DNA of 10,542 nt from Erysipelotrichaceae bacterium (GTDB lineage: Bacteria > Bacillota_I > Bacilli_A > Erysipelotrichales > Erysipelotrichaceae). Both the position numbers and the translations under genes were made by a program. Below are positions 6,943 through 10,542 of the stretch, piece by piece. The stretch covers positions 1 through 10,542 of the forward strand of contig DMBB01000009.1 of assembly GCA_003446295.1 (NCBI GenBank), in the 5' to 3' direction. Numbering within the stretch: position 1 is the stretch's first letter; each line of letters opens with the position of its first letter. The notes beneath the pieces were generated by a model. The model saw only the letters and a program-made list of their open reading frames with translations, was not told the DNA's origin and made no database searches.

Positions 6943-6984
6943 AAACTGCAGCAGTTGGTTTCATGTTCAACTGCTGCAGTTTTT
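6943..6984 (+). terminator. Rho-independent terminator after mscS, probably bidirectional
   Basis: A perfect 14-bp inverted repeat (AAACTGCAGCAGTT / AACTGCTGCAGTTT, with one further G-C and one G-T pair inside) and an approximately 12-nt loop begins 5 nt after the mscS stop and ends in TTTTT on the plus strand. On the minus strand the stem ends in TTTAATT, a weaker T tract, so it may also stop transcription from the converging permease gene, whose stop is at 7014. Confidence 0.9.
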
Positions 6985-7013
6985 CATACTGTATAGAGAA
7001 TTGTATTATGATA

Positions 7014-8378
7014 TCATCCAAGACCCGGAAGGAACGGCATGAATGACAGGATGCACAGAATGATGAAGCCTACGATGCAGGCGATCAGGTTGCCGCCTGT
7101 ATGTGCAACAAACGTTTCTTTCATGGACAGATTATTGAATGCTTTCACCTGCCAGAATGCTCCGTCAGTCGGCAGGCAGATACCGAGTCCGCCGAGGCAG
7201 ATCGCAAGACCGACGAGGATCGGGTTAGCATTATTAGCTGCCAGCATAGGAGCGATCAGTGTAGCTGTTGTAACCAGTGCGGTTGCTGAAGAACCGAGAG
7301 CTGCTTTCAGCAATACTGACAGGATAAATGCCATAACAAACAGAGGAATGCTTGTGGAAGATACAATACTTCCGAGCACATTGCCGATACCTGAGGCACT
7401 GACTACAGCACCATAGGAACCGGAAGCAGCCAACATGAAGAAGATATCACCATTCTGATTCAGGCATCCGGAAAATACTTCACTCGGCGTCTTGCCAATG
7501 TATTTATTCAGCATAGCCCATGCGACAAGAACAGAGATCAGCAATGCGCCGACACCGTTGGAAGCAGACAGGAATGTGCATACATTCAGAACTGCAGGTG
7601 ACTGTGTTGCATACGGAGCCAGTGTTGCAAAGACGATCAGGAAGATCGGAAGAAGGATGAGCATAATTGCTGTACCTGCAGAAGGATGATTTTCTTTCTG
7701 CGTTTTCATGATCTCACCGATCGCTTCTTCATCAGATACTTCTGCCTGTTCTGTTTCAGTGCTGTATTTTTTCGTCAGATAGTTGCCGTACAGAATACCG
7801 CCGCAGATGCTGGCCGGCAGGGAAACGATCAGAGAATACATAATGAACAGACCAACATTCGCACCAAGGGATCCTGCTACAGCAAGCGGTCCCGGAGTCG
7901 GGATAACCAGACAGTGTGTGCACATCAGACCTACTACCAGAGCCGTTGTGTAACCGATAACGCTCTTTTTTGTATGCTTGGCAAGTGTTGTACAAATCGG
8001 ATTCAGAATGATATATGCCGGTCCCATGAATACGGGAATGGAAATCATATATCCCGAAATATTCAGTGCTGTGCAGGCTTTTTTAGATCCGAACTTCTTA
8101 AGCATTGCAAGCGCCAGCTGGTCAGTCGCACCGGACAGTTCCAGAATCGAGCCAAGTATAATACCAAGTCCGACAACGATTCCAAGCGCGGACATCATAC
8201 CGCCGAATCCGCCTGAGATCGCACCGATCAGGTCTTTTGAAGGCATTCCCAGAGCCAGACCTGTCAGTACAGCTGTGATCAGCATCATCATACCTGCGTT
8301 GACTTTGAGTTTGATAATACCGAACATCAGGAACAGCATGCTTAGAAAAAAGACAGCGATGATCAATGTGTTACTCAT
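7014..8378 (-). CDS. GntP-family sugar-acid permease
   Basis: Multi-pass inner-membrane carrier of the GntP family, which imports gluconate and related sugar acids (or D-serine or glycerate) with protons. Its 454 residues are the usual family length, almost entirely hydrophobic helices with a polar cytoplasmic loop at about 202-235 (KKYSTETEQAEVSDEEA). Family marks seen: the repeated small-residue segments near 51-80, ISIPVFMGPAYIILNPICTT at about 112-131, and VIPTPGPLAVAGSLGANVG at 158-176, the GntP PTPGP signature. A second half mirrors the first. The start ATG is 7 nt after AAGGAG. It lies 42 nt after the hydrolase stop with no terminator between, so the two form an operon governed by the divergent GntR-type regulator. 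The exact substrate cannot be read from the sequence; a sugar acid fits the context best. Confidence 0.93.
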   Translation of the reverse strand: MSNTLIIAVFFLSMLFLMFGIIKLKVNAGMMMLITAVLTGLALGMPSKDLIGAISGGFGGMMSALGIVVGLGIILGSILELSGATDQLALAMLKKFGSKKACTALNISGYMISIPVFMGPAYIILNPICTTLAKHTKKSVIGYTTALVVGLMCTHCLVIPTPGPLAVAGSLGANVGLFIMYSLIVSLPASICGGILYGNYLTKKYSTETEQAEVSDEEAIGEIMKTQKENHPSAGTAIMLILLPIFLIVFATLAPYATQSPAVLNVCTFLSASNGVGALLISVLVAWAMLNKYIGKTPSEVFSGCLNQNGDIFFMLAASGSYGAVVSASGIGNVLGSIVSSTSIPLFVMAFILSVLLKAALGSSATALVTTATLIAPMLAANNANPILVGLAICLGGLGICLPTDGAFWQVKAFNNLSMKETFVAHTGGNLIACIVGFIILCILSFMPFLPGLG

Positions 8379-8420
8379 ATTTTTTCTCCTTTTATCAAAA
8401 TCAGTGTGTTACTGCTGTGT

Positions 8421-9587
8421 TTATCCGATATGCATCTGATCTTTCAGGAATTTTTCCTCAAGATCATAGATCCAATCTTTCTCAAAATCGTGAATGTCAT
8501 GATGCGCACCTTCAACGATCTGATATTTGACATGTTCCGAACCGATGGCTCCTGACAGAAGACCGGCAAAGTGCATTGAGCCGATCATCGGTACCACCAT
8601 ATCCTGTGTTCCGTGGAGGAAGAAGAACGGCGGACATTTCCTGTTAACATAGTTTTCAGGATTGATCATGTCGTTCATCCATTTGCGTTCTTCCAGGTAT
8701 CCTCCTGCCAGTACACAGTCCATGGACGAAATAGAACCCATTTCACTGCGCAGAATGGAATCAACACCCCAGATCTGCTTTTCAATGTCAAACATTCCCG
8801 ATGCTGCCGAATTGTCAACAGGACAATATACTGCAATGACTGCCTGTACTTCATCGGAAACATCACTGTTCGGCCAGCGACTGTCTTTCATCTCTCCGCA
8901 GCTTGATGTCACTGCTGCCAGTGCAGCCATATGTGCTCCTGCTGATTCTCCCATCAACGCGATCCGGTCCGGATCCAGATCATATTCAGCCGCATGCTTT
9001 CTGACAAAACGGATCACCGCTTTTGTTTCCTGTATCTGGATCGGGAACGCAGCCATGAAACTCATGGAGTAGTTGAAGCTGACAACAGCGAATCCCCTGC
9101 GAAGCATTTCCAGTGCCGGTACAAGCTTATGGGAACTTTTTCTTCCGTAGTAGTATCCGCCTCCGAAGACATCAATAACGACAGGAAATGGTCCCTCTCC
9201 TTCATTCGGCAGATAAATATCAAGCAGTCTGTGTTCACCGTCTGCCGGGAACGGGCAGAGACTCTGATCCTTTAAGCCTGTTTCTGACGGAACTGCCTTT
9301 TCAGATTTTGCCTCACTGATCTGCCGGATTTCTTCCCTCAGCAGCATTGCCTTTGTTTTGCCCTTTGGCTGTTCCTTCTGTTCACCGGTTTCCTCTTCAA
9401 ACTTCATTCCCGGATAAACAGGTCCTGACTGATCAAAATCTTCTTCTGTCTTCCACTGTCCGTCGGGTGTAAAGAAGTTCGGCAGATACCAGTCTCCTTC
9501 CGGAGCATAACGGATATCGAGAAACTTTCTTTTTACAAATTCTGTGTCTGCAGGTTGGTGCAGACGCTTCTGATCGATAAATTTCAT
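8421..9587 (-). CDS. Alpha/beta hydrolase, esterase/deacetylase-like (BD-FAE type)
   Basis: Predicted cytoplasmic serine hydrolase of the acetyl-xylan/feruloyl-esterase-like alpha/beta fold, cleaving a carboxylic ester or lactone. In the 388-residue protein: LLDIYLP at 121-127, the oxyanion region VIDVFGGGYYYG at 137-148, nucleophile elbow GESAG at 213-217 (Ser215), acid HGTQD at 325-329 (Asp329) and EGAHHD near 359-364 (His363). The oxyanion motif usually reads HGGG; here the His is Phe. Residues about 30-115 are an extra polar, charged stretch between a KRKFLDIRYA start and the LDIYLP strand, where close relatives run on directly. No signal peptide is seen. I chose the ATG at 9587 because AAAGGGG precedes it at normal distance; in-frame ATGs at 9596 (touching that site) and 9629 are less likely. 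It is the first gene of the operon with the GntP permease. Confidence 0.87.
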   Translation of the reverse strand: MKFIDQKRLHQPADTEFVKRKFLDIRYAPEGDWYLPNFFTPDGQWKTEEDFDQSGPVYPGMKFEEETGEQKEQPKGKTKAMLLREEIRQISEAKSEKAVPSETGLKDQSLCPFPADGEHRLLDIYLPNEGEGPFPVVIDVFGGGYYYGRKSSHKLVPALEMLRRGFAVVSFNYSMSFMAAFPIQIQETKAVIRFVRKHAAEYDLDPDRIALMGESAGAHMAALAAVTSSCGEMKDSRWPNSDVSDEVQAVIAVYCPVDNSAASGMFDIEKQIWGVDSILRSEMGSISSMDCVLAGGYLEERKWMNDMINPENYVNRKCPPFFFLHGTQDMVVPMIGSMHFAGLLSGAIGSEHVKYQIVEGAHHDIHDFEKDWIYDLEEKFLKDQMHIG

Positions 9588-9637
9588 GTTTTTCATCCCC
9601 TTTCTGCAATTTATCGTTCCGTTTATCATTAATATAT

Positions 9638-9648
9638 TTGTTATACAA
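9638..9648. promoter_or_regulatory. GntR-type operator O1 (perfect palindrome)
   Basis: TTGTTATACAA is a perfect inverted repeat (TTGT-3-ACAA) and fits the FadR/GntR-type consensus TNGTNNNACNA at every fixed position. It lies just downstream of the -10 box of the hydrolase promoter, across its expected start site, so bound regulator would block initiation. The binding protein is inferred to be the divergent GntR/FCD regulator. Confidence 0.65.
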
Positions 9649-9650
9649 TT

Positions 9651-9679
9651 ATATTATTTTATAATTTTATGCTTGTCAA
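9651..9679 (-). promoter_or_regulatory. Promoter of the hydrolase-permease operon
   Basis: On the minus strand a consensus -35 TTGACA (9679-9674) is followed after exactly 17 nt by TAATAT (9656-9651). The expected transcription start falls near 9644, inside operator O1, leaving a leader of about 55 nt before the hydrolase start. Confidence 0.72.
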
Positions 9680-9705
9680 GTATGATATTGATCATTTATC
9701 GGGAT

Positions 9706-9733
9706 TTGAAAACAGTAATAAAAAGAACATAAT
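9706..9733 (+). promoter_or_regulatory. Promoter of the GntR/FCD regulator
   Basis: TTGAAA (9706-9711), a 16-nt spacer and CATAAT (9728-9733) form a reasonable sigma-A-type promoter. A better -10-like TATAAT at 9735-9740 has no -35 at the right distance. Transcription would start near 9740, where the second operator copy begins. Confidence 0.5.
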
Positions 9734-9739
9734 ATATAA

Positions 9740-9750
9740 TTGTTATATAG
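9740..9750 (+). promoter_or_regulatory. GntR-type operator O2 (imperfect copy)
   Basis: TTGTTATATAG repeats the first eight bases of O1 exactly (TTGTTATA), but its right half-site is degraded (ATAG instead of ACAA). It sits between the regulator's -10 box and its ribosome binding site. Such a weaker site is what negative autoregulation would need; binding is inferred. Confidence 0.45.
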
Positions 9751-9765
9751 ATGAGGTTATTTATT

Positions 9766-10518
9766 ATGAACAGAACAGAGTCATTCAAAAAAATCAATCG
9801 CAGCAGCGTCAGTGATCAGATCTTTGACGAATTGAAGAACCGCATCATATCACATGAATGGAAACCCGGAGACAAAATACCAACCGAAACCGAAATTGCG
9901 AATATGTTCGGTGTAAGCAGACTCTCAGCCAGGACCGCTATTCAGCGGCTGTCTGCTCTTGGACTGATCGACATCAGGGTTGGAGACGGAACATATATCA
10001 AAGAAGCACCCTTGGAAAACTATCTTGATAACGGAGCAGATCTTCTGAGTACGATAGAGCAGCTCGACGAACTTTCACAATTCAGAAGTTATCTGGAAGG
10101 AGCCATTTTGGATGTGGCATGTGAAGTGCGTACTGATGAAGATATTCATAAAATGCGGGAACTGCTTTCGGAAATGATCGAATCTGCGGAACAAAACGAT
10201 CTGGAAGCTTTTCATATCAAAGACTTTTCTTTTCACGAAGAATTATGCAGGATCACAAGGAACCGGTATTTTATGCTGGTGTTTAAATTGTTTGGAAAAG
10301 GACTCGCGGATCATTTCAGGGAAAGTACAGAAAAATATTCTCATTTGCCCAATCTTTCGGATGATCCAACCAATACCAATTACTATCTGAAGGTTCTGTC
10401 TCATGAACATGGGAATTATATCAGCGCGCTGGAACAACAGGACCCCTCCATTGCAATGCCTATGCTGAGAACTTATCTGAATCAATACAAAGTGGAAAGG
10501 CACAATTCCGATAAATAA
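9766..10518 (+). CDS. GntR-family transcriptional regulator, FadR/FCD subfamily
   Basis: DNA-binding repressor with an N-terminal winged helix-turn-helix (about residues 12-78: DQIFDELKNRIISHEWKPGD, then PTETEIANMFGVSRLSARTAIQRL and the wing RVGDGTYI). The C-terminal FCD ligand-binding helical domain (about 90-242) shows R107, D153 and H157 in DFSFHEEL, and H215 in SHEHGNY, matching the metal/ligand-binding Asp and His positions of the family. I could not place the remaining His with certainty. FCD proteins usually sense sugar acids, hexuronates or other carboxylic acids. The chosen ATG at 9766 has GAGG about 10 nt upstream; an in-frame ATG at 9751 overlaps that site and would add five residues. 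The length of 250 is normal. The gene diverges from the hydrolase-permease operon and very likely controls it. Confidence 0.9.
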   Translation: MNRTESFKKINRSSVSDQIFDELKNRIISHEWKPGDKIPTETEIANMFGVSRLSARTAIQRLSALGLIDIRVGDGTYIKEAPLENYLDNGADLLSTIEQLDELSQFRSYLEGAILDVACEVRTDEDIHKMRELLSEMIESAEQNDLEAFHIKDFSFHEELCRITRNRYFMLVFKLFGKGLADHFRESTEKYSHLPNLSDDPTNTNYYLKVLSHEHGNYISALEQQDPSIAMPMLRTYLNQYKVERHNSDK

Positions 10519-10542
10519 TCACAATTTCTTTTGTTTCGACTG

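Noticed and set aside
6943..6984. Attachment site or small RNA formed by the 14-bp inverted repeat
   Set aside because: It sits directly after a stop codon between converging genes and ends in a T tract, which a terminator explains fully.
7686..8216. 176-codon plus-strand open frame opposite the permease gene
   Set aside because: It is antisense to the GntP permease; the translation is rich in Arg, Asn, Gln, Cys and Ser with no hydrophobic core or motif.

Overview
The window looks like chromosomal DNA of a low-to-mid GC Bacillota (Firmicutes), most likely a gut-type Clostridia or Erysipelotrichia member. The reasons are the strong AGGAGG-type ribosome binding sites, simple hairpin-plus-T-tract terminators, an LRR_5/BspA-type repeat protein, a family 4 phospho-glycosidase and an FCD-type GntR regulator. 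I cannot name a species from the sequence. Coding density is high: eight genes, and no gene-free stretch exceeds about 200 bases. No rRNA, tRNA, CRISPR array, insertion sequence or phage gene was seen.

Region 1 (about 1-4831, all on the minus strand) reads as one operon in the order LRR protein -> vWA/metallopeptidase-like protein -> MoxR-type AAA+ ATPase -> 6-phospho-glucosidase (GH4, cut by the window edge). The junctions are tight: a 9-nt gap, a 1-nt stop/start overlap (TGATG), then a 33-nt gap, each with a Shine-Dalgarno sequence. MoxR plus vWA is a recurrent chaperone-like pair. A cytoplasmic leucine-rich-repeat protein as its first gene and a degenerate HTVLH in place of HExxH make this the most interesting part of the window.

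Region 2 (about 4832-6984) holds a 194-base intergenic stretch with a good terminator and a possible gene remnant, a short divergent FMN-dependent alpha-hydroxy-acid oxidase-like enzyme on the minus strand, and a divergently transcribed MscS-type mechanosensitive channel on the plus strand. The channel gene ends in a strong terminator that also separates it from the converging permease gene.

Region 3 (about 7014-10518) is a compact catabolic/transport locus. A minus-strand pair encodes an alpha/beta hydrolase and a GntP-family permease, and a divergent plus-strand gene encodes a GntR/FCD regulator. The 178-base divergent region contains two copies of a TTGTTATA element: one is a perfect match to the GntR-type consensus TNGTNNNACNA just downstream of the hydrolase -10 box, and the other is an imperfect copy just downstream of the regulator's own -10 box. 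This suggests that the regulator represses both directions and responds to a sugar-acid-like ligand imported by the permease.
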